In this document: positions 43,719-57,016 of the stretch, in pieces | Position numbering within the stretch: the first letter of the stretch is position 1 | How the letters are laid out: every line of letters starts with the position of its first letter | DNA from: Chlorella sorokiniana | Lineage: Eukaryota > Chlorophyta > Trebouxiophyceae > Chlorellales > Chlorellaceae | Reading direction: 5' to 3' | Assembly (NCBI GenBank): GCA_025917655.1 | Contig: CP084613.1 | Location: 2,730,001-2,794,000 of the forward strand | Length of the DNA: 64,000 nucleotides | Notes under the pieces: model-generated | The model's database searches: none | Seen by the model: the letters and a program-made list of their open reading frames with translations, nothing else | Told to the model about the DNA's origin: nothing | Position numbers and translations under genes: made by a program

Positions 43719-45705
43719 TCAAAACTTGGCCATGCGCTTGAGCTTCTCCCTGTCATGTATGGAGCGGGTGGAGGCGCTGTGCTGGCGCTCCGCCGCCGCC
43801 AGCTGCGCCTCGGCTTCCGCCACGGCCCGCTTGATCTGAGGCAGCATCACGCGGTCGCGTGCGTTGCGGCCTGCCATGTGTCTGCCCCCAGGCAGGGTGG
43901 CGGAAAAGAGTCAACCCAGGGGCCAGAGTGCAGTGCAGTGCAGCTGGGGAGGAGCAGCTGGGCAGCCCGCCGATGCACCCCCGCAGGCATCCCTCAGCTC
44001 ACCTGAGGCGTTGAACCTTCTGGCGCAGCTGTGCCAGCTCGTCGGCCCGCCTGGCCAGCTGACGCCGGTCCTCCTCCCTGGGCGCTGGAACGCCGCGCTT
44101 GCCTTGCGCCCCAGCCAGCCCGGCTGCCCCAGCGCTGCTGGCGGCGGGCATGCCCAGGTTGGCGGCCTTCACGGCCTGTGCCGCGCCGCCGTCGCCGATG
44201 ATCGAGTTGAGCACCGCAAACAGGCCCTCGCTGCCCGTCTGCTGCTCCAGCTGGTGCTGCGCGGCATGCCGCTCCTCCCGCGCCTCTGCTGCAGCTGCCA
44301 GCGCCTTGTCGCGGCGACGCTGCTTGCCGCTGCGCTTGCGCTTTCCCTTGACCTCACGGGTGCCGCCGCCCGCATCCAAGCCCAGCCCAGCGCCGCGCCT
44401 GAGGGGGCCCCGGCTAGGGCCTGCTGCATGCCCTGCTGGCGCTTGCCCAGGCCGAAGCCGTAGCCCTTGTACCCCATCCTCGCCAGCAGCTGCAGCCACA
44501 CGGGAGGCGGTGCGAACTGCTGGGTGCAAGCCCCACCCCCACCCCGCCCCCACGTGGGCGGTTGCACCAGGTCGCAAGCAGTGCATGCGGCCAGCCGCCG
44601 CCCCTTGCCTTGCTGCCGATGCCGCGGCTGTGGGCCTCACTGCCGAAGAACAGGGCAGTCTGGGCCTGAGGGCCCGCCGCTGCCTGCTGCTGCAAGAGGC
44701 TGGCCGCCTCTTCCATCACACAGCCGAGACGCCCAAAGGCGGCGCCTGCCCAGGCCTCCTCCTCCTCCCCCTCCGCCTCGCTGGCCTCCTCCTCGCTGCC
44801 CGACATCTCGCTGCTTCGCTCCTCCTCCTCCCCCTCCTGCTCGCCCGCAGCGCTGGCAGGCAGCGCAGCACATGCCTGGCTGCCATCTGGCTCGCTGTCG
44901 CTGCCGCGCCCTCGCCGCCGTGCGGGTCGGGCGCGTGCGCCGACAGGGCCAAGCAGGCCAGCGGCAGCACGTGCTTCCGACCAGCCTCCAGGGTGACCAC
45001 CGTCGCATGACCCAAGCGGCCAACCTCTGCCACCTCTGCGGCCACCCACAGCCGGCTGCCCGGCAGCTGCGCAAGCACGCGGCGCCCGCCCGCAGGTGCT
45101 CCTCCCGCGGTACCAGCGGTACCAGCGGCACGGCGTTGGCAGCGCCATGCAGGGCGGCCGAGGGGAGGGTGAGGGGCTCCAGGTGGAACGCCCTGCAGAA
45201 CAGCGGGAAGGCCCGCGCGGCAGAGGGAGAGGCGCTCGCTGGGCAGCGGCAGCCACGCTGGCATGCTGCACCCCAAGCAACCAGGGGCGCACCGTGTGGG
45301 ATGCACAAACTCCAGGCTGACTGCGCCTCCCTGACCAGCAGGCTCGCTTGAGAGCACCCGGCCGTAGTAATGCCGCCCATCAGTGTGGCGAAAGATGCAG
45401 ATGGAGCCGGGCACCGCCAAAGCGGAGCCGCCGCCACAAGAGCCAGCCCGGTGCGAATGCTGCTGCTGCTGCTCGCTCGCAGCGAAGTCTGTATCGCCAC
45501 CGTGTAAGCAATCGATCTCTGCCAGCAGGCGCTGACGCTTGAGGCCCAGCAGAGCCTCCTCCGTGTCCTGGATGCTTGCCCGCAGCTCGGCCAGCAGCTC
45601 GGCTGTCTCGCTGCTGGCTGGGTCAGCATCATGGAGCAGCTGAACGCTCGCTAATGCCTCCTGCTGCTCCTCAAGCGTCTGCTGCAGCTCTATCTCCAGG
45701 TCCAT
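43719..45705 (-). CDS. ZGPAT-like G-patch and Tudor-like protein
   Basis: Predicted nuclear RNA-binding or transcription/splicing factor. Start MDLEIELQQTLEEQQEALAS at 45705, a coiled-coil N-terminus as in ZGPAT and SPF30. Next GSICIFRHTDGRHYYGRVLS then LEFVHPT, and a second Tudor-like strand set RRVLAQLPGSRLWVAAEVAE. An acidic stretch (SGSEEEASEAEGEEEEAWAG) leads to SEAHSRGIGSKA and the G-patch LLARMGYKGYGFGLGKRQQG. Then a basic region KGKRKRSGKQRRRDKALAAA, a helix, and the closing DREKLKRMAKF, paralleling the KMTEF end of human ZGPAT. The CCCH finger that ZGPAT has just after its PT(H) strand is not visible here. Frames change near 45150 and 44400. Probably about four or five exons. Confidence 0.75.
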
Positions 45706-46876
45706 CTCAGCTGCTCAGCCTGCGAATCCTGCTGGCAGGTTGAACAAACAAGGATGGCAGCGCCGCCCGCCGACGGAACCAGGTGGCACTTGAGGCTGGC
45801 TGCCACAGAAAATTGGCTACGCTCACGGCTAAGGCAGCGATTAGCGACACAACAGGGCGCGTAGTTGCGCTCGTTGTCAATTCTCGTAAGTGGTCTTCTT
45901 ACCTTGAGGAGTGTGGAGGGCGGGCCAGCTGCACAGGATCCATCAAGGGAACGGCTCGATCCCGAACAAGACACAAGATAACGCAGCGCGAGGTTTTGTG
46001 TACTGCCGCTGCCGCCCGCCCGCTTGTCTGCGTTACAACACCGGGGACACACCCAACAACAATCCCACGCATCCTTTCTTCAACTCAGCAGGACAGAGAC
46101 ACAGGCGTATTACAAGGCATAGAAGATTAAGGAATATCAACAGCAGAAACAAGGGTCTCAGTATCATGGAGGAGCTGTTGACGGTGGGGGTGGGGGGTGG
46201 ATGAGTGCAGGCGAACAGCGCAGCCGCCTGTGGCTGACTGGCATCCGCGCGGTGCATTGGCTCGCCGAGTGCAGGGCCCCCAAAGGCAGGGCGAAAGGGC
46301 AGGGTGGAGAAGGCAGGAGGGGGGTGGCAGGAAAGCAGCAGATGTCAGGGCAGCAAACAGCAGTGCCACCTGTCAGTGGGACACGATTCATGAGCTGGGG
46401 TGCTGTGTGTTGAGGCCAGCAGGAAGACCTGCAGGTAGTATGCTGGCGATACGGACTCGTGCAGCGCCAGGGGGTGGGGGCCTCTTTGGAGGGGAGCCAA
46501 GCGTGGGCAGGGGGCCCCGCTGCCACAGCGGCCACTCGCAGCACAGTGCGCAGGCAGCTGGTCGAGGTGCGGGGGCAACAGGCACGGGGCGAGCAAGCAG
46601 GTGGATGGTGCTTGGTGTGTGCATTGTTTGCTGTTTGTGCAGGCGGGTGGAGCAAAGTGCGCGCGGTCACAGGCAGAATTCGCCAGTTAAGGATTGGGTT
46701 GGTGGCATTCCAAAAGCGCTGCTGTCCTAAAAAAGCAGAGGCGGGCACGGTATTGCCGCGAGCTAGCAAACATGGGGGCATCTGGCCGATGAATCCATGA
46801 AGAGTTACAAAAATAGGGACGGGCCCATGGGGGCCTAGCGCGCCTTGGCGGGAGCGGCGGCAAGGGTGCGGGCACA
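45706..46876. other. Intergenic between ZGPAT-like and BTR1-like genes
   Basis: 5' region of the ZGPAT-like gene and 3' flank of the KH-protein gene, both on the minus strand. Minus-strand TGTAA at 46805-46809 and another at 46109-46113. No supportable exon. Confidence 0.45.
46805..46809 (-). terminator. TGTAA polyadenylation signal of the KH-protein gene
   Basis: It lies 68 bases after the stop at 46877, in minus-strand orientation. A second copy at 46109-46113 could give a longer message. Confidence 0.45.
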
Positions 46877-48933
46877 TCATGCCATGCCGTTGGAGTCGAT
46901 CTTCTGCTGTATCAACCGCTGCGCAATTTCCACTGCCTGCATATAAGAATGGGAGGCGCATGAGCGGGCATCCCTGGTTATTGCAGTCCACAACGGCTGC
47001 AGTGCGCAGGAACAGGCATTGCCGCCAGCGGTGACCCACCTCGGGGTGCCGGTGATGCTGCAGGCGCGGTCGTGCGACCCAGGCAGGAACTCTCCCTTCT
47101 TCGAGATGCGGATGGACACGCCCAGCAGCTCCTTGATCTGGTTGATCACCGCGCCCTGCTTGCCGATCACCACCCCCACCTTGTCCTCGGGCACCGCCAG
47201 CGTGACCGAGGCGCCGCCGCCGCCGCCGCTGCGTGGCAGCGGCGCGCTGCCAGGCCCCAGGTGCAGCATATGGGGGCGTTGCCGCCAAGGCCGCCGCCCA
47301 GGCCCGCCACGTGGTGTGGGGGCGCCAAACTGCTGCGGCGCGGGCGAGGTCGCATAGCGGCTGGAGTACGACAGGTTGGCGTCGGTGAGCAGGTGGTAAT
47401 CTGGGTTCTCGCTGCGATGCAGGAACAGGGGGAGGCAGCGTTACGGGGCCGCTGCCAGGTGAAACCGCAGGCAGGCAGAATGGGCACGGCTGACACACCC
47501 ACCCAACCCACCTCACCTCAGCTTAGTGACCACAAGGGCTACTGCTCGCATCAGCTCATCCACGTCGCCCGTGATCTTCACAATGCGCTCGGTGAGGCCT
47601 GAAACAACAGATGAATGGGGGTGTTTGAAGGGGAGGGGCACACTAACCTGGAGCTCACAGCAAACAAAGAGAACAAGCAGCCGCTGGTACGTGTAGGGCG
47701 CCCGTGGCAACCAGTGCGCTGGTTCAAAAGGCCAGGATTGGTGCTCTATCTACACCCGCATAACGCCGGGGCTGTGCAACCCCGGCGGGCAAACCTCCGC
47801 ACCTGGCAGCGTGGGGGCGGCGAGATGTTGAAGACGGCGTGCGAGTCCTCGTTGAAGGAGCGGATGGTGGCGCCGCCCTTGCCGATGAGCGTGCCACACA
47901 AGCGCGAGTGCACCAGCATGCGCAGCTGGATGGCCTCGCCGTCCTTGGCCTGCACGGCGCGCAGCGCGCCGGGCTCCGCCTTGAGCTTGGACAGCACCAG
48001 GTGCAGCGCGGTCAACAGCTGGTTAACGGTGCCCGAGATGAGCAGGATGCGGTCCTGGCCCTCCGGACTACCCGGATAGAACTCGCTGGCGCGGGACAGC
48101 TGTGAGGAGGGGAACCAAAGGGTGGAGGCCGTGGGGGCCCGGTGAATGGGGCAGCCCTTGAGCCCTGGGGCTCAGGACTCATGTGCCTGCTTGCACGGCG
48201 CATCGGGCAGACCAACGGCGGCCATTGTTTGCAGGCACCCTTCTGCATGACAACGCAGCTCTGCAAGGCGATACCGAATCAAATATACTTGCACAGCTGC
48301 AAGTGGCCAAACAGCAATGGCAGCATAAACAGCAACGGCAGCTACCAACACGAAGGAGCAGTGACGCGAGACCACCCTGCAAGCCTGTCAAGTTGTTAGC
48401 CCACCTGCATGCGTGCATTGCTCTGCGTCTGGATCTCTGTTATATTGGCCCCTGATTTGCCAATGATGCTGCCAGCGGCGACATTGGGCACCAAGAACTT
48501 GACCTGTCGGGCGTGCAGCAAGCCGAAACCGTTATGGCAAACGACGCCTGAACCCATTTGCCTGGGTGCAGCGGCGTGGTTGCTGCCGTCGCCTGATGTC
48601 TCACACTGGCTGCTGTGCGGCCCTCACAGGTGCTGGACAAGCAAGACTGGCCGAAACGAACGCAGCAAAGCCTCCACCCAGTCCGCCCGTCCAAGCAAAG
48701 GCCGGCCCCATACTGCTCTTCACGTACTCACAACCCACCCTGCTCACCACTACGCGCTCCTCGCGCCGCGCGCCGTTCTCAGATGCTGTCTCGTCAATGT
48801 CGGCTACTGTCTCGCTATGCACGCCGTTGGTGTATGGCTCAGGCTTTTGCTCAGGTGTTGCGTCGCTGGCTGCAGGGACGGCGGCCGTATCCTCCATCTT
48901 GGGCTCCCACCACCCGATCTCCTGCTTTTCCAA
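46877..48933 (-). CDS. Triple KH-domain RNA-binding protein, plant BTR1/NOVA/PCBP-like
   Basis: Single-stranded RNA-binding protein like Arabidopsis BTR1 (At5g04430). The N-terminus MEKQEIGWWEPKMEDTAAVP is acidic. KH1: VKFLVPNVAAGSIIGKSGAN then ITEIQTQSNARMQ and FYPGSPEGQDRILLISGTVN. KH2: LRMLVHSRLCGTLIGKGGAT then IRSFNEDSHAVFNIS and RIVKITGDVDELMRAVALVV. KH3: VTLAVPEDKVGVVIGKQGAV then INQIKELLGVSIRISKKGEF and a short final exon AVEIAQRLIQQKIDSNGMA. Each has an intact GxxG loop (GKSG, GKGG, GKQG). Spacing between KH2 and KH3, filled by a Pro/Gly linker, matches BTR1. One frame slip falls in the linker near 47290. Confidence 0.88.
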
Positions 48934-49368
48934 TGGACGCGGGCTATACCTCGGAACAAGCTATTGTAGGCTTAATTGAGCTGTCGTATGGGGTTTCCGC
49001 TGGTGTTTTTGCGCCGCGCTTACGAACATGGTGCTGCTGACCTGGCATGCACAATGTGTCCACCGGAGCCGGCTTTCTGCCCTCCGAGGCTTAAGTTCGT
49101 ACTTTCATCGGGCGTATCAACGTAAGGTAGCATACCAAGAACCCCGGGGCCGAGCAGCGAGCGAGCCGCCCCCATCTGTGCCGTGGTGCGTTGGGAGGAG
49201 CCTAAGACTCATCACATAATGCTCATTCATGATTTACAACCGAAACTTATTCGGCCTGGACTGCCCCAATTAGTGCCACCCCGTCACGCTCAGCCGCCGT
49301 CCGCGCCGGCTGAGGCTTGCACTCCATCTCCCTGCAGGCCCCACACTGCAGGAGCCGGTGTCAATCCC
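48934..49368. other. Divergent promoter region of the KH-protein and TRIP4-like genes
   Basis: 435 bases separate the two start codons. No exon supported. Confidence 0.45.
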
Positions 49369-51452
49369 ATGGCGGGCAACAAGGGAAACAAACCCTGGTT
49401 GCGGCAGCAGCTTCAACGCCTGCTGCAGTGGGATGCCGATGCCGCCGAGGCGCTTGTGGAGGCAATCGCTGGCAGCAGCCAGTCTGAGGTGGAGGCGCTG
49501 GCCGAGGCATACACCGGGGGCAATGCAGCTGCCATGCAAATGGTGCGCCAGTATGCTGGGTTACCGTTGCAGCAGGGGGTACAGCGCAGAGCTCTGGACG
49601 GCGGCCCCAGCACCAGCAGAGGAGGGCAGGGTGCCCCATCAGTGGAGCTGTCCCCGCCATTGGACAAGCCCAAGGTGTGTCCGCGCTGCCTGTGTTTAGC
49701 AGGGCTACAACCGCATGCATCACACTTGATGTGAGGCTCAGTGACTTTTCATGCCAGTTTGCTTTGTTGCTGCTCCCTGCACCTGCAGCCTGTGCTTGAC
49801 ATGGGGCGCAACATCCGCACCACTGTCAAGCCAGCACGCAAGAAGGCATCAGCAGCAGGGGCGGCAGCCAGCGGCACCGGCGCAGCTGCCTCCCAGACAG
49901 GCGCCAACAGGGCCCTTGCTAAGCCAGTCGTCAATTGTTTGGGTTGCGGCAAAGTGTACGACTGCCGAGCACCGTCTGAAGAGGCACGCCGCTTTCTGGG
50001 TGAGTGCCACAGCTGCTGCAGGGAGAGTGAAGGGGTTGTGGCGTGCAGTGGGGATGTGGCACGTTGCCTGCTGCTGCTGCGTTTACATGGCCTGTTGGCA
50101 TCCACCGCCGCCACGCAGAGTCTGGCGGCCTCTGCTCCTTCTGCGGCCGCCGCGTGGCCCTGCGCTACGCAGACGGCGGCACCAACCAGTCAGCTGCTGA
50201 TGCTCCCCCCGTGCCCGAGCCGCCATCCAGAGCGCTGACAGGCGGGGAGGGCGGGGAGCTGGCGGGGTTCAAGCCCGAGTCGCAGCAGGGCAACGCCGCA
50301 GCGTCTGTCGCCTACAACGACTCCGCGGCGGCGGCGGCGGCCCTGCGGGACCGGCTGGTGCGCTACGACCGCGAGTCTGCCCGCCGCACCACGGTACTGG
50401 ACGACCAGGAGGACCACTATGCCTTCCTGGACATCGACGCCAACCCCTGGCTCACGGGTGGGTGGGGGGCCGGGGGGGGAGGTCCATACGCAGGCTGCCA
50501 AGGCAGGGAAGTTGCGCGTTCCCGGGGCCTGCCACGGGGTCTGGGACGATGCAAAGGTTGCAATATAGCGTGCAGGAGCAGAAGCCAGGGGCGGCCAATC
50601 GTGGCCGACGGGTGTGCCTCGTTGCGTCGAGGCCACGCATGTGACAATGCCCGCTGCTGGGGCACCGTCGAGGTTAAGACACCTGCGTGTTTGCCCGGCC
50701 TTCCTCACCGCCCCTGCCCTGCAGACGAGGAACGCACGGTGCTGAAGCAGCGGGAGCGTGAGGCGCAAGAGGCGGAGGAGGCGCGCCGGCGGCGAGTTGT
50801 TGTGTCTTTCGACCTGCTCGGCCGCAAAGTGCTGCTGGACGAAACGGCGGCGGATGGCGAGGGGGCAGGCCAACGCCGCAGCCCTGCAGGCGCAGCTTGA
50901 TGCAGCGCGGGCTGTGGCGGAAGCGCGTGCTGCTGCCGCCGCAACCGAGGCCCAGGCGGCGCAGGGCGGCGGCGGCGCGGCACCCACCGCCCTGGCTGCG
51001 GTGGAGGAGCGCCTGCGCGACCTGCGCATCACCGTGGCCCCGTCCTTTGCCAGCCGCCACCTGGTCTTCTTGCCCCAGCAGGCGCAGCAGCAGGCGCGGC
51101 AGCCTGCACAGGCGCAGCGGGAGGGGCAGCATGCAGCAGGCGCACCACAAGCCGAGGTGCCGCAGCAAGCAGGCGCGCGGCAGCGTCAGCGTCAGCAACA
51201 GCAACAGCAGCCGCGCCAGCCGCAAGGCAGGCAGGCCCGGAAGTCTCGCATCTCCAGGCTGCAACACGATGGTGAGCATAAACCGCCCGAAGGAGTTGCT
51301 TTCGTTTACGGAACTGCGGCTGACTCAGGAACAGCTGCCTTCTTGACCGCTGAACCCGCCATGCTGGCACCTCCTCCCCTATTCGGCGCCTTGCAGATCC
51401 GTTTGACCTTGCATTGGCTGCAACCGGCAACCCTGTCATGGCCAACATGTGA
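49369..51452 (+). CDS. TRIP4: TRIP4/ASC-1-like protein with C2HC5 zinc finger
   Basis: Homologue of activating signal cointegrator 1, which in animals forms the ASC-1 complex with ASCC helicase in transcription and ribosome-collision rescue. Exons: 49369-49674, 49789-49999, 50119-50457, 50725-about 51270, then a short last exon ending 51452. The N-terminus PWLRQQLQRLLQWDADAAEA then LVEAIAGSSQSEVEALAEAY matches the TRIP4 N-domain. The zinc finger reads VNCLGCGKVYDCRAPSEEAR then GGLCSFCG. It is followed by DQEDHYAFLDIDANPWLT, then EERTVLKQREREAQEAEEAR, the conserved helix. A Gln/Arg-rich low-complexity region comes next, and a last exon adds DPFDLALAATGNPVMANM. No ASCH domain was seen, unlike animal TRIP4. 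The frame slips at a run of five G near 50862. TGTAA at 51548-51552. Confidence 0.82.
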
Positions 51453-51547
51453 AGCCCGCCACATCGAGCTTTCTTGACAGCTGGACTGGGGCCTAGCCCT
51501 GCTTGCACAAACCGGTGGCCGCACAGTGCCAGTGCAGCAAGGTTCAT

Positions 51548-51552
51548 TGTAA
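51548..51552 (+). terminator. TGTAA polyadenylation signal of the TRIP4-like gene
   Basis: About 96 bases after the TGA at 51450-51452, in the 229-base space before the convergent adenylate kinase stop. Confidence 0.5.
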
Positions 51553-51681
51553 GGCTGTGGTCAACGCTCGCCTGGCAGACCGCACCCGCGCGAGCGAGTT
51601 GCAACGAGGTGAATGTGTGTTTGTGTGGGGGGTTGTATGTGGCCGGGAGGGTGGATGCCTCACAGCAGTGCAGGGGGTTGC

Positions 51682-53162
<1,481 letters not shown>

Positions 53163-53386
53163 GGCTGCAAGGTTGCTTCAGGCGGGTCAGAACGAGGACC
53201 GCCACGGCCAGCGCAGGCGAGACACAGTCGGCAGCGCAATTGCAAGAGGACAACGGTGCGTGTAGCACTTGATGCATGACCCCCAAGTCTGCCATGTCAC
53301 TTCACCCGCCACAGCGGGCCCTGCAGGGGGCCGTACTGCCGGTCGCGAGCGGCACAGCGAACAACTAAAACAGCACGAACGATGGC

Positions 53387-53391
53387 TTACA
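53387..53391 (-). terminator. TGTAA polyadenylation signal of the Hv1 gene
   Basis: Minus-strand TGTAA 19 bases after the Hv1 stop at 53410, before the adenylate kinase start at 53162. Confidence 0.45.
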
Positions 53392-53409
53392 TGCTGAAGC
53401 ATCAATTGA

Positions 53410-55058
53410 TCACCAGTTGCTCAACTCAAGTAAACAGTATCTCTTGTTCGGGTGGTTATAGAGCCTTCCGCGTTGCCTCACCCAGCCCCCCTGCAATCCG
53501 CCAGCATCAGCTGCCGCCGAGCGCAGGATGGCTGGCACATCAAGGCCTGTGCCTGCTGCTGCCGCACCTAGGGCCGCCAGGCTGCTCTCGAGCTGCAGCA
53601 CGCGGCGGCGCTCCGCGGCAAGGTCCTGCAACGCACAGCCCGCCAGGCACAGCCAGTGCCATGTCAGCCGCTCTGCAGCGTGAGCCCCCCGGCCTGCAAG
53701 GGCCTGCCCAGCACCCACCTGTTGCAGGCCATGAAGGAGGCGGTGATGCTTCTCGGCCTCGTGCTCATGCTGCAGCTCCATCGCCTCGGCCACGCCATGC
53801 AGGACGCGCAGGATGCGCCACAGGCTGCGCGCAGTCACGCAGGTGGCGCGTCAGCAGTGCCGCGAGACGACCTGGGCCGGCTCAGGTGCATGGCAGCTCA
53901 GCGTGGTGGCCCCACCCGCAGCTGCCCACCGGAAGAAGATGAGCAGCGACGCCACCTCTTGCGCCAGGTCGTGCAAGCTGAGCTCCAGCACCAGCGAGGA
54001 CACAACCACTACGGCATCCAGCAGGTGCCACCTGCAAGCCCAGCGCTGCCCTGCTGCCTCACCCGAGCCACACGCGCTGCAATGGCACCACGCAGGCGAG
54101 CGCCAGGCAAGGCGGCAAGCCGCACAGGCACCCAAACTCTTGCTGGCTCCAAGCGCACATGCTCCCAGTGAAGTAGGCAAGGCCAAACACCGCCAGGCGC
54201 GTCAGCAGCTCCGCGGAGAACAGGCACAAAATGGAGACGCTGGTCCACCGCAACGCGTCCTCCGCCGTGTGCACTGCGGCGCGCAGCGCGGACGGCAGTC
54301 GCTAGCGCGGCAGCGGCAGACGGCCCAGCCGCGTGGCAGCAGGCGGGGCAGCACAGGCGCACCGGCGTGGGGCACGTGCTCGTGGCAGGCGTAGATGGAC
54401 GACAGGATGAGCTCCGTGGCCACCACCGCCAGGTCCAGCAGCGTGAGCGCGATGATGCAGTAGTGGGCGGCGCTGCTCTCCAGCGCCTGGGCCAGCATGC
54501 GCTGCGGGGGCGCCGGGAGGCGAGCCAAGGAGGCCATGGACCCAGACGCACCGCGCAGCATCACATCCTGCATGCTGAGGCGACGCAGCGCCGGCAGCTG
54601 TCCCGCACTCGTTGCGCTGCAGCGCAGGCAGCTGTCAGTACATGGCCTGCCTGCTTGTGTGCCCAGCGAGCGCCCCACCACCCAGGCGAACGGGCGGCCC
54701 GTCGCAGCGATTTGAGCAGGGCCATGCCGTGCTTCTCTATCGCGCGCAGGCGGGGCAGGTGCGAGAAGGCTGCGATGGAGGCCGCTGCGTGCGATGGCAG
54801 GCCTGGCTTGTGCGCCTCGCCCTCGTCTGCCGGGCAACAGGGGCGCCATCAGGCAGCTGTGTAGCTTCTGTTCCACCGCGGGCGCTGTCACGCACCTAGG
54901 GAGCACACCGGGCAGTGGTGGTCGGCGCTGTAGTGCTGCGCAAAGTCGAGGTGGCTGGGCAGACATGGCAGGCCATCCAGCTGCCGCTCCACTTCGTGCC
55001 GCCTGCCCTCGCTGTCCTCGCTGACAGTCGGCTCAGATGTGATCAGCATGCCCTTCAT
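53410..55058 (-). CDS. HVCN1: Voltage-gated proton channel Hv1
   Basis: Dimeric four-helix voltage-sensor channel that carries H+ out of the cytosol on depolarisation. The start at 55058 gives a long cytosolic N-terminus (MKGMLITSEPTVSEDSEGRR, then DFAQHYSADHHCPVCSLG). S1: IIALTLLDLAVVATELILSS, including the selectivity Asp. S2: TSVSILCLFSAELLTRLAVF. S3: LDAVVVVSSLVLELSLHDLA. S4: LLIFFR joined to LWRILRVLHG, giving three Arg at every third position and the usual W after R1; the first Arg codon is split by the intron between exon ends 53930 and 53824. The C-terminal coiled coil EAMELQHEHEAEKHHRLLHG continues as RRRVLQLESSLAALG. Algal Hv1 channels (Chlamydomonas, Coccomyxa) have the same plan. 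It may balance charge during photosynthetic or oxidase activity, which is inference. Confidence 0.9.
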
Positions 55059-55406
55059 ACTGCGCCGCCACCGGGGGCGGCCGCCAAGCGCTTGCGGCGC
55101 TATGTGGCTAGCGACAAAACAGATCGTCTCTGTCGGCTTTCAAGTGACGAACAGCAGGCCTCGCGAACTCAAACCTGCTGTTCCTGCCGCGGGCTTTGTC
55201 TTTGCACCTCGGTTCCTAGGCACAGTATTCGTCCCTTCAGGAAGCCGACAGTTTTATGGTCGGAAGATTGTTTCAAGAACGCGCGCCAAGGGGGCTCGGC
55301 TTCTGCTCTTGACGACAGGGTTTGCAGAGGTACAACTAGAGAGAACTCTGAAAGGCAAAAGACGCCCCTGACAACGAGCTCGATCTAATTTCGGATTGAT
55401 GGACTC
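55059..55406. other. Divergent promoter region of Hv1 and the aldo/keto reductase
   Basis: 348 bases between the two start codons. An open frame runs across it but has no motif. Confidence 0.4.
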
Positions 55407-57016
55407 ATGAAGGAGACCTTTAGGCTCGGGTCCTCGGGCCCAGAGCTGCAGGCACCCCTGGGGATGGGCCTGTGGTCTTGGGGAGACTCAATGGTGAGCA
55501 TGCCGCACATTTGGGTGACAGGGAGTCGAAAGACCATTGGGAGGCCGCGGGTCATGGCCACTGCTGGCGGGCGGCGCAGCCCCGGCTGAGCAGTGCATGC
55601 ACGCCGTGCAGACGTGGGGCTACGGCTCGTATGATGGTGCTCTGGGCGTGGACAGCATGAGGGGCGCTTACAATGCCGCCCTCGCCCATCGTGTGCACCT
55701 CTTCGACACCGCCGAGAGCTACGGCGGCGGCGTGCTGGGGGGCTGGGGCGCGTCGGAGCGCTTCCTTGCAGAGTGCATGCGGCAGCAGCCGCCGGGGGTG
55801 GACCCCCCGCCGCAGGCCCCCGCCCCCGTCATCGTCAGCAAGTACATTCCGCTGCCCTGGCGCATCTTTGAGCCGCGGTCGATGCTGAGTGCGCTGCGGC
55901 GTCAGGTGCGCTGAACCCCCGGCTCGCCTGAGCCTGGGCTGCATCCCCAGCTCGTCGCGGGCGCCCCCTTGCCTTCGCAGCGAGCCGCCCTGTCGTCGGC
56001 CTGGGGCACCGCCGACGCCTTGCGGCGGCCCCCACCCCCCACCCCATGCGCAGTGTCCCGGCTGGAGGTTGAGGCGGTGGACCTATACCTGGTGCACTCG
56101 CCCTGCCGCCTGCTCACCCTCAGCTCCATACCCACCCTGGCCCGCGCGCTGGCTGCGGCGGCGGAGAGCGGGCTGGCGCGGCACGTGGGCGTCAGCAACT
56201 ACTCGGCGGGGGAGGTGGAGGAGACGCGGCGCGTGCTGGCTGAGCGCGGCGTGCCGCTGGCCGCCAACCAAGTCGAGTTCTCGCTGCTGCACGCGCTGCC
56301 CGAGCGCAGCGGCCTGCTGGACGCGTGTGCCGACATGGGGGTTGGGTGAGCGCAGCGGCGGGGCTGTGCGCGGCCGTGCGGGGCGGGCGGAGGCAGGCCT
56401 TGGTCGGCCGCAGCGATCCAGAGGCAGCGCGCCGCATGAGTCCGCCGTGCCGCCCTGCAGCGTCATGGCCTACTCACCGCTGGGCATGGGGAGGCTGACG
56501 GGCAAGTACTCGGCGGCCAATCAGCCCAAGGTGTGAGCGGGGTGGGGGTGGGGGGCCCCTTCCTGCCGCCACCAGTGCTGCCAGCCCTGCTGCCATCCCT
56601 GCTCTTGCGGCCTGAACCAGCGCAGGCAAGCTGGCTGCTTGCCGCCGTGAGCGACGTGCCCTCACCCGCCTAGCATTCAGGCCTGCCAACACCTGCCTGA
56701 AAGCAACCCCCCCCTTCCCCCGCCTACGCCCCCGACTCCCAGGGGGCCCGCCGCTTTGGCAACTACGGCTTTGAGCGCATCCAGCCGCTGGTTGACCGCC
56801 TGGCGCAGCTGGGGCAGGCCCACGGCGGGCGCACCCCGCGCAGGCCGCCCTCAACTGGCTCATCTGCAAGGGGCTGTGCCGCTGCCGGGCGCCAAGAACG
56901 CGGAGCAGGCGGCCGCCAACTGCGGCGCGCTGGGCTGGCGGCTCACCAGCGGCGACGTGGATGAGCTGGATGAGCTGGCGCTGGAGGGCAGCCTCAAGCT
57001 GGGGCAGCACGGCTGA
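55407..57016 (+). CDS. Aldo/keto reductase
   Basis: NADPH-dependent oxidoreductase of the AKR superfamily (TIM barrel). Five main exons. Start MKETFRLGSSGPELQAPLGM then GLWSWGDS at 55407. Catalytic tetrad: Asp and Tyr in LFDTAESYGGG, Lys in VIVSKYIPLPW, His in LYLVHSP. Further marks: HVGVSNYSAGEVEETRRVLA, NQVEFSLLH, VMAYSPLGMGRLTGKYSAAN, RRFGNYGFERIQPLVDRLAQ, then the NADPH-site AVPLPGAKNAEQAAANCGAL and a helix ending GSLKLGQHG, TGA at 57014-57016. The layout resembles the plant chloroplast AKR group. Two one-base slips lie near 56838 and 56868, in GC-rich runs. The substrate is not predictable. Confidence 0.88.
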
